From Thermocoleostomius sinensis A174 (GTDB lineage: Bacteria > Cyanobacteriota > Cyanobacteriia > Elainellales > Elainellaceae), in assembly GCF_026802175.1 (NCBI RefSeq), contig NZ_CP113797.1:5433026-5497025 (forward strand): DNA of 64,000 nucleotides. Direction: 5' to 3'. Below are positions 17,930 through 26,524 of the stretch, in pieces. The stretch's first letter is position 1, and every line of letters begins with the position of its first letter. Both the position numbers and the translations under genes were made by a program. The notes under the pieces were generated by a model that made no database searches, was not told the origin of the DNA, and saw only the letters and a program-made list of their open reading frames with translations.

Positions 17930-19045
17930 CTAGGCTCGATATGTTTCAGCGCCCTTGTTCACGAACTCTAGGGTGTAAGCTTGGGTGTAATCTGTATCCG
18001 GTTGAAAAACCCCTTCCTCAGCCATAGTTTCAAAGAACGACCGCCAGCGTTCATCGGTCATAGCTCCTATGCCATCGGTTTCGGCTTCCCCCGAAATGAC
18101 AATGCCATACTCTTTCATCTTTTCGATGCCATAGGCAATTTGCTCATCCGTCATTTCCGGATTGTCTCGCTTGATCAGTTCATTCGCTGGAGCCGGATCA
18201 CCCTCTAGATAGCTGTACCAGCCTTTAATTGACGCTTCCACAAACCGCTGTACCAAATCTGGGTTTTGCTCGACCAATTCTCGTTTACATTCGATCGTCG
18301 TAGAGTAGGGATCATAGCCATGATCGGCCAGCAGGAACACGACTGGCTCAAAGCCACCTTCCTTTCGGATGGACAAGGGTTCAGAACTGAGATAGCCCTG
18401 TTGTACCGAGTTTTTATCTGCTAAAAAGGGTCCGGGGTTAAAGTTGTAAGTGCGTTTTTGATCGTCAGTGAAACCGTATTTTGCCTTCAGGAACGGCCAG
18501 TAGGTTGTATTCGCGGCAGCCGAAATGAAAATGGGGCGACCCTTCAAATCTTCGATCGAATCTGCTCCCGTATTGGGATGAGCAATCAGGATTTGCGGGT
18601 CTTTCTGGAAAATTGCCGCTACAGTTACTTTGGGAATGTTTTCCTCGATCGCCTTGATGGCATCAGATGTATAGCCCATGAAAAAGTCAACGGCTCCACC
18701 CATCAATAGCTGCGTACCATTCACCTGGGGTCCGCCCATCTGGATTGTGACATCCAGCCCGTAATCTTCATAAATTCCCGTAGCCACCGCTTGATAAAAG
18801 CCACCATGTTCAGCCTGAGCGTACCAGTTTGTGCCATAGGTGACTTTAGTTAGCTCTCCAGATGCCGCCGGACTCCCGCTATCGGCAGGTGCTTCAGCCA
18901 CCGGAGATTCAGCCGTTGACGTAGAAGATTGATTGGATGCACACGCTGCAACTAGCCCGCTACCAACAGCAAGCGCCCCATACTGGATAAACTTTCGCCG
19001 ACTGACGCCCAAAATTTGACGTGGCGGATACCGTAGTAGACTCAT
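17930..19045 (-). CDS. ABC transporter substrate-binding lipoprotein (NMT1/THI5-like)
   Basis: This 371-residue exported binding protein begins with a twin-arginine-type leader (SRRKFIQYGALAVG) that ends in a lipobox (LVAAC), so it is probably Tat-exported and lipid-anchored. The mature part follows the NMT1/THI5/SsuA pattern: VTYGTNWYAQAEHGGFYQAVATG, then GGPQVNGTQLLMGGAVDF. Binding proteins of this branch carry sulfonates, pyrimidine or thiamin precursors, riboflavin and similar rings. The neighbouring deaminase favours a pyrimidine-like ligand. The upstream region holds no recognisable TPP riboswitch, so a thiamin role is not supported. Confidence 0.87.
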   Translation of the reverse strand: MSLLRYPPRQILGVSRRKFIQYGALAVGSGLVAACASNQSSTSTAESPVAEAPADSGSPAASGELTKVTYGTNWYAQAEHGGFYQAVATGIYEDYGLDVTIQMGGPQVNGTQLLMGGAVDFFMGYTSDAIKAIEENIPKVTVAAIFQKDPQILIAHPNTGADSIEDLKGRPIFISAAANTTYWPFLKAKYGFTDDQKRTYNFNPGPFLADKNSVQQGYLSSEPLSIRKEGGFEPVVFLLADHGYDPYSTTIECKRELVEQNPDLVQRFVEASIKGWYSYLEGDPAPANELIKRDNPEMTDEQIAYGIEKMKEYGIVISGEAETDGIGAMTDERWRSFFETMAEEGVFQPDTDYTQAYTLEFVNKGAETYRA

Positions 19046-19232
19046 TCATTTCTCCTTGTGACACGCTGAAAACCGTTTGCAAAACGCACTACCGCTTTTT
19101 ACCTAATGAAGCTACTAAAACCCATTGCATCAAATTGTATTTTCAAATACCGCCTTTAGGGATTCACTCGGCTCTAACAATGCCGATCAAGCATCAGGAG
19201 AGATAGCTAAAGAGAAACTAACCCACATTTTG

Positions 19233-20258
19233 TCATGCCTCATGTCCTGCCTCATACTCCATTCCCGACTCCCGACTCGCGATGCCCGACTCCCTTCTTC
19301 CCCGATCGACCACCCACTCAATCACCTGCTTACCTAGACTCACCCCATTGAGCCGATCGATCTCACGAATTCCGGTAGGGCTAGTGACGTTGACCTCTGT
19401 AAGATAGCCGCCAATCACATCAATACCGACAAACACCAAGCCATCGCGTTGCAGGGTTGGGGCAAGCTGTGCACAAATTTCCCGATCGCGATCGGTGAGG
19501 TCTACAGCCGCCACTCGTCCCCCCACAGCCATGTTGCCGCGAAACTCACTGCCCGTGGGAATGCGATTGACGGCTCCGATCGGTTCACCATCTAGTAGGA
19601 TAATCCGTTTATCGCCCTCTTTGGCGGCAGGCAAAAACTGCTGCACCATGACAGGGACTTTGCCTTGAAAGGTGCTGATCTCAATCAGAGAGTTGAAATT
19701 GCGATCGCCCGGTTCCACAAACAAAATCCCCTCCCCGGCTTTGCCACCCAATGGCTTGATCACAGCGGCTCCCTGTTGTTCGACAAACTTGCGGATGATC
19801 TGCTTATCTTGGCTGACGATCGTGGTGGGAATGGCATTCGTAAACTGAAGCGCGTACATTTTTTCGTTGGCTGTTCGTAACCCGTGCGGCGAGTTGATCA
19901 CCCGCGTTTTGCTTGGATCAACATAATCCAGAATATAAGTAGCATAGAGATAGGGAATCGTCACGGGTGGATCGGTACGCATAAACACCGCATCCATCTC
20001 ATTTAACGGCAGCAGGTGACTCTCGCCCAAGCGAAACCACTCAACCACCGACACCCAGCGCCCTTCCACAAGCTCAACCGCTTGCAACTCAATGGGTTGT
20101 GCGATCGCCCAGGCGCTACCATCCGCCACACTAAGCCGTTGCGCTTCGGTAATCCAAACCTCATGACCTAAGCCTTGTGCCGCTTCCATTAACGCCACAC
20201 TTGTATCATGACCCGGATCAAGCATTTGGATCGGGTCAATAATAAATAGAAATTTCAC
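19233..20258 (-). CDS. gshB: glutathione synthetase, prokaryotic type
   Basis: This 341-residue ATP-grasp enzyme joins gamma-glutamylcysteine and glycine to make glutathione in the cytoplasm. It begins MKFLFIIDPIQMLDPGHDTSVALMEAA, with the DP-x-x-x-DTS motif of GshB. The ATP-grasp loop is PLGGKAGEGILFV, and NVTSPTGIREIDRLNG is the typical C-terminal signature. The last 20 residues (GRRESGIASRESGMEYEAGHEA) are low-complexity and probably come from a short repeat that reached the reading frame. It lies 83 bases downstream of grxC, a common cyanobacterial pairing. Confidence 0.94.
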   Translation of the reverse strand: MKFLFIIDPIQMLDPGHDTSVALMEAAQGLGHEVWITEAQRLSVADGSAWAIAQPIELQAVELVEGRWVSVVEWFRLGESHLLPLNEMDAVFMRTDPPVTIPYLYATYILDYVDPSKTRVINSPHGLRTANEKMYALQFTNAIPTTIVSQDKQIIRKFVEQQGAAVIKPLGGKAGEGILFVEPGDRNFNSLIEISTFQGKVPVMVQQFLPAAKEGDKRIILLDGEPIGAVNRIPTGSEFRGNMAVGGRVAAVDLTDRDREICAQLAPTLQRDGLVFVGIDVIGGYLTEVNVTSPTGIREIDRLNGVSLGKQVIEWVVDRGRRESGIASRESGMEYEAGHEA

Positions 20259-20273
20259 CAGATTCTCCTTTGA

Positions 20274-20294
20274 AAAGGCTAAAGGCTAAAGGCT
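20274..20294. repeat. heptanucleotide tandem repeat, three units
   Basis: Three tandem copies of AAAGGCT lie between grxC and gshB. Seven-base repeats like this are typical of larger cyanobacterial genomes. No function is suggested. Confidence 0.7.
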
Positions 20295-20341
20295 AAACAT
20301 GGACTCTACCCCTGATATCTTTTGACTTTATCCTTTCCGCC

Positions 20342-20611
20342 TCACCCAGCCGCGCCTTGCAACAAGGAATCAAGCTGTCCTTTGGCATTGAGCGCATATA
20401 GATCATCACAGCCGCCAATGTGGGCGTCGTTAATAAAGATTTGCGGTAGACTGCGCCGTCCATTGGCTCGTTGCGCCATCTTGGCTCGCGCTCCTTCGTC
20501 ACCATCAATGCAATATTCGGTATAGTCTACCCCTTTTTTATCTAGCAAAGCTTTTGCCCGGATGCAAAAAGGGCAAGCACTCCAGGTGTAGATCTCAACA
20601 TTGGCAGCCAT
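20342..20611 (-). CDS. grxC: glutaredoxin 3
   Basis: This 89-residue thiol-disulfide oxidoreductase reduces protein disulfides and glutathione mixed disulfides. It begins MAANVEIYTWSACPFCIRAK, with the dithiol active site CPFC. The glutathione-binding segments RRSLPQIFIND and HIGGCDDLYAL are conserved. It is the first gene of a likely grxC-gshB transcription unit, so the glutathione-making enzyme and a glutathione-using enzyme are expressed together. Confidence 0.95.
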   Translation of the reverse strand: MAANVEIYTWSACPFCIRAKALLDKKGVDYTEYCIDGDEGARAKMAQRANGRRSLPQIFINDAHIGGCDDLYALNAKGQLDSLLQGAAG

Positions 20612-20682
20612 AATTAGTTTTAGTTGCGCAACACGGTATATTTACCGATCTTAATATAAGCGCTTCCGAAGAGATAGCCGTG

Positions 20683-20925
20683 CTACGAAGTCGGCACAGG
20701 ACGTTGGTGGTGATGATGCGACTTGACCCACTCGTCTAAGTAGATCACCTTGGTCGTGGCGATCGGTCTCCAACCGACTTGTTTGAGTTGCTCTGGACTG
20801 CCTGTTGTCACAATCTCGTATTGTGGACAATATACCACAGCCATCTGTTCATTCATTAGGGTGAGATAGCAAACTCCCCAATTCAATCCTTCACATTCGA
20901 CGCGCTGTCCCTCTTGCCAGTTCAT
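20683..20925 (-). CDS. conserved cyanobacterial hypothetical protein, 80 residues
   Basis: The product starts MNWQEGQRVECEGLNWGVC, with an AAGGTGG box just upstream of ATG 20925. It continues AVVYCPQYEIVTTGSPEQL and RPIATTKVIYLDEWV. The C-terminal HHHHQRP could bind metal but is not clearly conserved. The frame extends to 21003 without a better start. I remember similar short proteins with an N-terminal MNWQxGQ in cyanobacteria but know no function. Confidence 0.65.
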   Translation of the reverse strand: MNWQEGQRVECEGLNWGVCYLTLMNEQMAVVYCPQYEIVTTGSPEQLKQVGWRPIATTKVIYLDEWVKSHHHHQRPVPTS

Positions 20926-21158
20926 GAACCCACCTTGAACGCTACGTATTACCAACTTTAAGGCGCAGGTTTTAATGACCCTTCCTGCGCTTATCTCAAC
21001 CAAACGGGTGATTAAGATTGTTCGAGTGTTCCCTCAGCCATTCGATCGTTTGCATTGCAATCGTTAAGAAAACCCTAAGGCGAGCCAACGTCAACCCGAT
21101 CGACCAAGATGGCCATAGCAACTCATAATAAAAGAAGCACGCTTTACATTCCTTTACT

Positions 21159-22670
21159 ATGGCGAGAGATTTGCGGGAATTCCTCAAACAGTTGGAACAG
21201 CGAGGACAATTGCGACGGGTTAGTACAATGGTAGACGCCAATTTAGAAGTTGCCGAAATAGCGAACCGCTTGTTGCAACAGGGTGGCCCTGCCTTACTGT
21301 TTGAGAATGTCAAAGGAGCGAGCTATCCCGTTGCTGTGAATGTACTGGGAACGGTAGAGCGTGTCTGTTGGGCTATGAACATGGAGCGCCCAGAAGAATT
21401 AGAGGAGTTGGGCAAAAAGCTAGCCATTTTGTATCAACCGCGCCCACCCAAGAAGATGTCGCAGGCGATCGAACTTGGCAAGGTTTTGTTAGATGTGGTT
21501 AAGGCCAAACCTGGGCGCGATTTTTTTCCCGCTTGTCAACAGGTTGTGCTCAAAGATGAGCAGGTCGATTTGACGAAACTGCCCCTGCTGCGGGTGTATC
21601 CCGGTGATGCTGAGCGGGTGATTACACTGGGACTGATGATCACCAAAGATCCGGAGACCAAGATTCCCAACGTGGGTGTGTATCGCTTGCAGTTACAGTC
21701 TCGAAACACGATGACGGTACAGTGGCTCTCAGTGCGAGGAGCGACACGACACTTGCGCAAAGCCGCAGAACTGGGTCAGAAATTAGAAGTAGCCGTGGCG
21801 ATCGGGGTGCATCCGCTGGTGATTATGGCCGCAGCAACTCCGTTACCTGTAGACTTGTCCGAATGGCTCTTTGCAGGTCTCTATGGCGGTTCTGGACTTT
21901 CGTTAGCCAAGTGCAAAACGTTGGATTTGGAAGTGCCAGCCGATTCAGAATTTGTCCTGGAAGGTACGATCGACCCTAAAGATACGGGTGTGGATGGGCC
22001 AGCGGGAGATCACATGGGCTTTTATGGTGGCGTCAATGAACAAGCGCCGTTGGTTCGCTTTCACACCATGACCCATCGTAAAGACCCGATTTACCTCACA
22101 GCTTTCAGTGGTCGCCCTCCCAAAGAAGACGCAATGATGGCGCTGGCATTGAATCGCATCTATACGCCCATCTTGCGGCAACAGGTTCCCGAAATTGTCG
22201 ATTTCTTCTTGCCGATGGAAGCCCTAAGCTACAAGGCCGCCATCATTTCCATCGACAAAGCCTATCCAGGACAAGCACGGCGAGCAGCACTGGCGTTTTG
22301 GAGCGCGCTGCCGCAGTTTACTTACACCAAGTTTGTGATTGTGGTAGATAAAGACACCAACATTCGCGATCCGCGCCAGGTCGTGTGGTCGATCGCCTCC
22401 AAAGTTGATCCGGGGCGCGACGTGTTTATTCTGCCCGATAATCCCTTCGATCGATTGGACTTTGCCACTGAAAAACAAGGTTTGGGCGGCCGCATGGGGA
22501 TTGATGCTACAACAAAAATCTACCCGGAAACCGATCGCCCTTGGGCCGAACCGCTGCAATCTGATCCAGATACCGCTGCAATGGTCGATCGCCGCTGGGC
22601 TGAATATGGATTAGCCGATTTACAACGAGGCGATGTTGACCCCAATTTGTTTGGCTATGATCTGCAATGA
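21159..22670 (+). CDS. ubiD: UbiD family decarboxylase
   Basis: This 503-residue prenylated-FMN-dependent decarboxylase starts MARDLREFLKQLEQRGQLRRV. Family landmarks follow: GPALLFENVKG, the central NVGVYRLQLQSRNTMTVQW segment, EVPADSEFVLEGTIDP, and DKDTNIRDPRQVVWSIASKVDPGRD. In cyanobacteria UbiD homologues decarboxylate 4-hydroxy-3-solanesylbenzoate on the way to plastoquinone. The flavin prenyltransferase UbiX is not in the window. The DUF3318 gene follows after 24 bases and may be co-transcribed. Confidence 0.92.
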   Translation: MARDLREFLKQLEQRGQLRRVSTMVDANLEVAEIANRLLQQGGPALLFENVKGASYPVAVNVLGTVERVCWAMNMERPEELEELGKKLAILYQPRPPKKMSQAIELGKVLLDVVKAKPGRDFFPACQQVVLKDEQVDLTKLPLLRVYPGDAERVITLGLMITKDPETKIPNVGVYRLQLQSRNTMTVQWLSVRGATRHLRKAAELGQKLEVAVAIGVHPLVIMAAATPLPVDLSEWLFAGLYGGSGLSLAKCKTLDLEVPADSEFVLEGTIDPKDTGVDGPAGDHMGFYGGVNEQAPLVRFHTMTHRKDPIYLTAFSGRPPKEDAMMALALNRIYTPILRQQVPEIVDFFLPMEALSYKAAIISIDKAYPGQARRAALAFWSALPQFTYTKFVIVVDKDTNIRDPRQVVWSIASKVDPGRDVFILPDNPFDRLDFATEKQGLGGRMGIDATTKIYPETDRPWAEPLQSDPDTAAMVDRRWAEYGLADLQRGDVDPNLFGYDLQ

Positions 22671-22694
22671 ACCTGGACTCTTGCTCGACCCTCG

Positions 22695-23282
22695 ATGAAT
22701 ACTGTCTCTGAAATCGATCGCTTGCTTGATCTGATGCCAGCTTCTGGGCGCATGTGGACAAAACTGGTCAGTGCCCCAAACCAATCACAGGTGATTGCGG
22801 CTAAGTTTCCGTTACCTCGATCGCAGGTGCGTGCAATTACCATTAATTTCGATTTGTGGGAGAAGCTACCCCAACCCCAACGCGATCTCTTGTTGCTACA
22901 TACCGTGTGTTGGTTGATTGGAATTCGTTGGTTCAAAGTGGGTTTGTATGAGGGATTAGCTGCTGTTGGGCTTTCCGGAATGGCGGTAGAACTGCTGCTA
23001 GGAGATGTTGCTGGTATAGTGACAGCAGGTGGATTGACCGTTGTTGCCATCAGTCGAATTTGGCGAAAAAATCGTGGAGTTCAACCTTTGCAGGACGCCG
23101 ATGAAGCAGCGATCGCCGTCGCTAAACGACGGGGCTATGACGAAGCAGACGCTGTCCGGCACTTACTCGCCGGCATTGAATCGGTGGCGCAACTAGAAGG
23201 GCGCTCTTTAAGTGTCACAGAACTGATGCGTAGCCAACATTTGCGATCGCTGACTGGACCGTTACCCGTTGATTTAATCTAA
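22695..23282 (+). CDS. DUF3318 family membrane protein
   Basis: This 195-residue protein belongs to DUF3318, which I know only from cyanobacteria. The N-terminal part (EIDRLLDLMPASGRMWTKLV) is followed by a basic and aromatic region. Two hydrophobic stretches, VGLYEGLAAVGLSGMAVELLLG and VAGIVTAGGLTVVAIS, are probably membrane helices. The C-terminal 75 residues are soluble and helical. Its distance from ubiD (24 bases) suggests co-transcription. Function is unknown. Confidence 0.85.
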   Translation: MNTVSEIDRLLDLMPASGRMWTKLVSAPNQSQVIAAKFPLPRSQVRAITINFDLWEKLPQPQRDLLLLHTVCWLIGIRWFKVGLYEGLAAVGLSGMAVELLLGDVAGIVTAGGLTVVAISRIWRKNRGVQPLQDADEAAIAVAKRRGYDEADAVRHLLAGIESVAQLEGRSLSVTELMRSQHLRSLTGPLPVDLI

Positions 23283-23324
23283 GCCATTATCAAACCAATA
23301 GCTATCCTGCTGGCAAAAACACGA

Positions 23325-24185
23325 ATGTGGAATCAAATTGCAGACCAAATTAGTCGGGCAACTGGCAAAGCGTTTCAAGTGGAACAGCATCGCTCGGTGA
23401 GCGGGGGCAGCGTTAACCAAGCTTATGCCTTGGTTGGAGGTGCTCAGTCCTATTTCGTCAAATTGAACCAAGCTAGCCGGGTAGATATGTTTGCGGCAGA
23501 AGCATTGGGATTACAACAGATCTTTAGTAGCCATACGATTCGGGTGCCACAACCAATCTGCTGGGGAATTGCTGGAAATTCGGCTTATCTTGTACTGGAG
23601 TGGCTAGAGTTAGGACGGGGTGACTCCCAAGCTTGGGCCGCCATGGGGCGTCAGCTAGCGGCGATGCACCAAGTCACTAGCTCTCAAGGGTTTGGCTGGG
23701 AGCGAAATAATACGATCGGCTTTATTCCCCAGGTCAACCACTGGTCTACAGACTGGGTTGATTTTTTTACAACCCATCGATTGGGCTATCAGTTTCGCTT
23801 GGCTAAGCGCCGTGGGGGACATTTTCCCCTACAAGAGCGCTTGCTGGCAGCGGTTCCAGACATTCTGGCGGGCTACAATCCGCAACCCTCTTTAGTACAT
23901 GGAGACTTATGGACGGGCAATGCGGCGGTAACGGTGCAAGGTGATCCTGTCATTCTTGATCCGGCAACGTATTTTGGCGATCGAGAAGTAGATTTAGCCA
24001 TGAGTCAATTATTTGGTAGTTTCCCGTCCAACTTCTACAGTGCCTATGATGAGGTATGGCCCCTAGAGCCGGGGTACCAGCAGCGCAAAATTCTTTACAA
24101 CCTGTATCACATCCTGAATCACTTCAATCAGTTTGGCGGCAGCTATGAACATCAAGCCAATCAGATGATCGCTTCACTGCTGTAA
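23325..24185 (+). CDS. fructosamine kinase family protein
   Basis: This 286-residue cytoplasmic kinase belongs to the fructosamine/ketosamine-3-kinase family, which phosphorylates sugar adducts on amines so that they fall off (deglycation). The N-terminal ATP-binding strands include VSGGSVNQAYAL and YFVKLN. LVHGDLWTGNAAV carries the catalytic Asp, and VILDPATYFGDREVDLAMSQLFG carries the metal-binding Asp. Both match the family. The spacing from DUF3318 is 42 bases, so the two may share a transcript. Confidence 0.9.
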   Translation: MWNQIADQISRATGKAFQVEQHRSVSGGSVNQAYALVGGAQSYFVKLNQASRVDMFAAEALGLQQIFSSHTIRVPQPICWGIAGNSAYLVLEWLELGRGDSQAWAAMGRQLAAMHQVTSSQGFGWERNNTIGFIPQVNHWSTDWVDFFTTHRLGYQFRLAKRRGGHFPLQERLLAAVPDILAGYNPQPSLVHGDLWTGNAAVTVQGDPVILDPATYFGDREVDLAMSQLFGSFPSNFYSAYDEVWPLEPGYQQRKILYNLYHILNHFNQFGGSYEHQANQMIASLL

Positions 24186-24317
24186 ACCACGAGTGAAGCC
24201 TAAGGAAACATTGAGATTTTCTGGAGCGTTGCTCAATCTGTATCAGCATGAAGGAAAAAACGCTTCGTTTTCTGAGAATTTAGATTTAACCTTTTGCAAG
24301 CACAAATAGAGGACCTA

Positions 24318-25793
24318 ATGGAAGAAAAATTAACGCATTACCCAATGGTAATTGGCAAGGACTGGATCGCAACTGGTAGTGAAGATTTAATAGAGCCAGC
24401 CACCGGTAGCCCCTTTGCCACTGTGGCCTTGGGAACCAAAGAGGACGTCGATCGCGCGGTTGCTGTTGCCAAGCAAGCCCAAGCCGAGTGGGGCAAGCTG
24501 TCTTACGGAGAACGCAGTGCAGCGTTGCTAAAATTTGCCGATGCGCTGGAAGCCAACAGTGAACATCTAGCTCGCTTAGAAAGCCAGAATGCCGGAAAAC
24601 CACTGAAATTGACTACAGGCGGCGATATTCCCTTTGCAATCGACAATTTGCGCTACTTTGCCTCGGTGGTGCGACGTCAAGAGGGCACAGCTGCTGGCGA
24701 ATATGTAAGCGGCTATACGAGCCTGATTCGACGAGAACCGATCGGTGTGGTGGGAGCGATCACGCCGTGGAACTATCCGTTTATGATGGCGATTTGGAAA
24801 CTGGGCCCAGCGTTGGCAGCGGGCAATGCGGTAGTAATTAAACCTGCCCCTAATACCCCAGTAACAACGATCGAACTGGCAAAGATTGCCCTAGAATCGG
24901 GGTTGCCCGCCGGATTAATCAACGTGGTGACGGGCGGCGCAGAAGTAGGAGAAGCCATTTGCACCCATCCTGATATCCGCATGATTAGCTTTACAGGCAG
25001 CACTCGCACTGGTCGCCGCATTGCTGAACTGGCGAGTCCGCAGGTAAAGCGCGTTACGTTAGAATTGGGTGGCAAAGCTCCCTTTGTGGTATTTGCCGAT
25101 GCCGACATCGAAGCCGCTGCTCGCGGAGCCATCCCTGCTGCCTACATGAATACCGGACAAGACTGCACTGCTGCTACGCGAATTTATGTGCAAAACGACG
25201 TGTTTGACGCCTTCTTGTCTCGCTTTACTGAACTCACCCAAACCCTAAAGGTGGGACACCCGTTTGATGAAATGACTGACATTGGCCCTCTAGTCAGTGA
25301 AACTCAGCGCCTCAAAGTCAAGGGGTTTGTGGAAGAAGCCAAGCAGCAAGGCGTCAAAATTGCTACAGGTGGTACTCTTCCTGAAGGCGAGGGATTTTAC
25401 TATCCACCTACTATTTTGGTAGAAGCAGCCCAATCGGCAAGCTGTGTGCAGGAGGAAATCTTTGGCCCGGTGGTGGTGGTCAATCGCTTCTCAGATGAGG
25501 CAGAAGCCGTTCGTCTCGCTAATGACGTTCCCTATGGCTTGGCGGGCAGCGTTTGGACAACCAACGTGCAGCGGGCCATGCGCATGTCAGCGGCGATGGA
25601 ATGTGGAACGATTTGGGTTAACGATCACTTGCCCATCTGTAGCGAGATGCCCCACGGTGGCTTCAAGCAAAGCGGCATTGGCAAAGACATGTCCTACTAT
25701 GCCCTCGAGGAATACACGATCGTCAAGCACGTTATGTTTGATGTGACAGGGGATCAGAAAAAAGCGTGGCACTCGGTTGTGTTCGATGCTTAG
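24318..25793 (+). CDS. NAD(P)-dependent aldehyde dehydrogenase (aminobutyraldehyde dehydrogenase-like)
   Basis: This 491-residue enzyme of the aldehyde dehydrogenase superfamily oxidises an aldehyde to an acid. The chain shows PWNYPFMMAIWKLGPALAAGN, FTGSTRTGRRI (cofactor loop), ELGGKAPFVVF with the general-base Glu and GQDCTAATR with the catalytic Cys; EEIFGPV follows. The overall pattern resembles gamma-aminobutyraldehyde/betaine aldehyde dehydrogenases, but substrate specificity cannot be read. ATG 24318 follows AGAGGA; a TTG at 24294 would add eight residues without better support. Confidence 0.9.
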   Translation: MEEKLTHYPMVIGKDWIATGSEDLIEPATGSPFATVALGTKEDVDRAVAVAKQAQAEWGKLSYGERSAALLKFADALEANSEHLARLESQNAGKPLKLTTGGDIPFAIDNLRYFASVVRRQEGTAAGEYVSGYTSLIRREPIGVVGAITPWNYPFMMAIWKLGPALAAGNAVVIKPAPNTPVTTIELAKIALESGLPAGLINVVTGGAEVGEAICTHPDIRMISFTGSTRTGRRIAELASPQVKRVTLELGGKAPFVVFADADIEAAARGAIPAAYMNTGQDCTAATRIYVQNDVFDAFLSRFTELTQTLKVGHPFDEMTDIGPLVSETQRLKVKGFVEEAKQQGVKIATGGTLPEGEGFYYPPTILVEAAQSASCVQEEIFGPVVVVNRFSDEAEAVRLANDVPYGLAGSVWTTNVQRAMRMSAAMECGTIWVNDHLPICSEMPHGGFKQSGIGKDMSYYALEEYTIVKHVMFDVTGDQKKAWHSVVFDA

Positions 25794-25824
25794 AAGGCAT
25801 GATTTTTTCACCTTGATCCCAACT

Positions 25825-25852
25825 GTAAGGGCGTTTCACGAAATGCCCTTAC
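25825..25852. repeat. palindromic repeat GTAAGGGC-type, copy 1
   Basis: Arms GTAAGGGC and GCCCTTAC enclose GTTTCACGAAAT, giving a hairpin of about 12 pairs. A 28-base element with 24 matching positions lies inverted at 44231-44258. It could also act as a terminator for the aldehyde dehydrogenase gene, but no T-run follows. Confidence 0.65.
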
Positions 25853-26015
25853 GAGATTCATCCATCCGAGCAGCAACGCCGAAGTTTTCATCAATGATCT
25901 ATCCCTCATTACTGATTCCCCTTTGACAGCTTGGGAATCCTGTAATCCAACTAGCAGTTGTGGGAATACTGCTATAGAAGGGCTGAAATTAAAGGGTTGC
26001 GGGGGCAAAGGGGGG

Positions 26016-26384
26016 ATGAGCACAGTTCTGATTGTGGACGATAGCCAAACGCTGCGGCAAATGCTCACGGAACTGTTAGAGAACAGTGGACTGCGGGTGG
26101 TTGAGGCAATTAACGGAGCGGAAGCTAAGGAAAAAATTCAAGCAAAAGCACCTGATCTGGTGATTACAGACCTGATTATGCCGCAAATGAACGGCTATGA
26201 ACTTTGTCGCTGGATTAAAAGCGACCCTACCACGCAAGCAATTCCTGTCTTAATTTGCTCGACTAAAAGCGAAGAGTTCGATCGCTACTGGGGCATGAAG
26301 CAAGGGGCCGATGCCTACATCACCAAGCCCTTTCATCCCGTTGAGATGATGAAAACGGTAAAGCAACTATTGCGCAGCAGATAA
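26016..26384 (+). CDS. single-domain response regulator (CheY/PilH-like)
   Basis: This 122-residue protein consists of one receiver domain. VLIVDDSQTLRQML contains the acidic pair, DLVITDLIMPQMNGYEL contains the phospho-acceptor Asp, and GADAYITKPFHP contains the conserved Lys. With no output domain it should act by protein contact. The close resemblance to PilH/PixH-type regulators suggests control of type IV pilus motility or phototaxis, but the partner kinase is not here. The longer frame to 25923 crosses the palindromic upstream region and is not used. Confidence 0.88.
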   Translation: MSTVLIVDDSQTLRQMLTELLENSGLRVVEAINGAEAKEKIQAKAPDLVITDLIMPQMNGYELCRWIKSDPTTQAIPVLICSTKSEEFDRYWGMKQGADAYITKPFHPVEMMKTVKQLLRSR

Positions 26385-26455
26385 ATGATGATCTAATTAA
26401 TCTAATACCGCCTAGTACCGCTTTAAATAATCTTCGCGACAAACAAACCACTCGT

Positions 26456-26479
26456 AAGGGCGAATCGCGAATCGCCCTT
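26456..26479. repeat. palindromic repeat AAGGGCGA-type hairpin
   Basis: Arms AAGGGCGA and TCGCCCTT enclose ATCGCGAA. The outer arms resemble those of the 25825 element, so the response-regulator gene is flanked by two such hairpins. It lies between the convergent response-regulator and menD genes and may end one or both transcripts. Confidence 0.6.
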
Positions 26480-26524
26480 GTCCAATCTGCCACGTTCTCA
26501 ATTCAAATTGGTGTAACGATTGAT

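Noticed and set aside
19046..19232. TPP riboswitch ahead of the NMT1/THI5-like importer
   Set aside because: The conserved CTGAGA and ACCTGA-type cores of the thi box are absent on the relevant strand.
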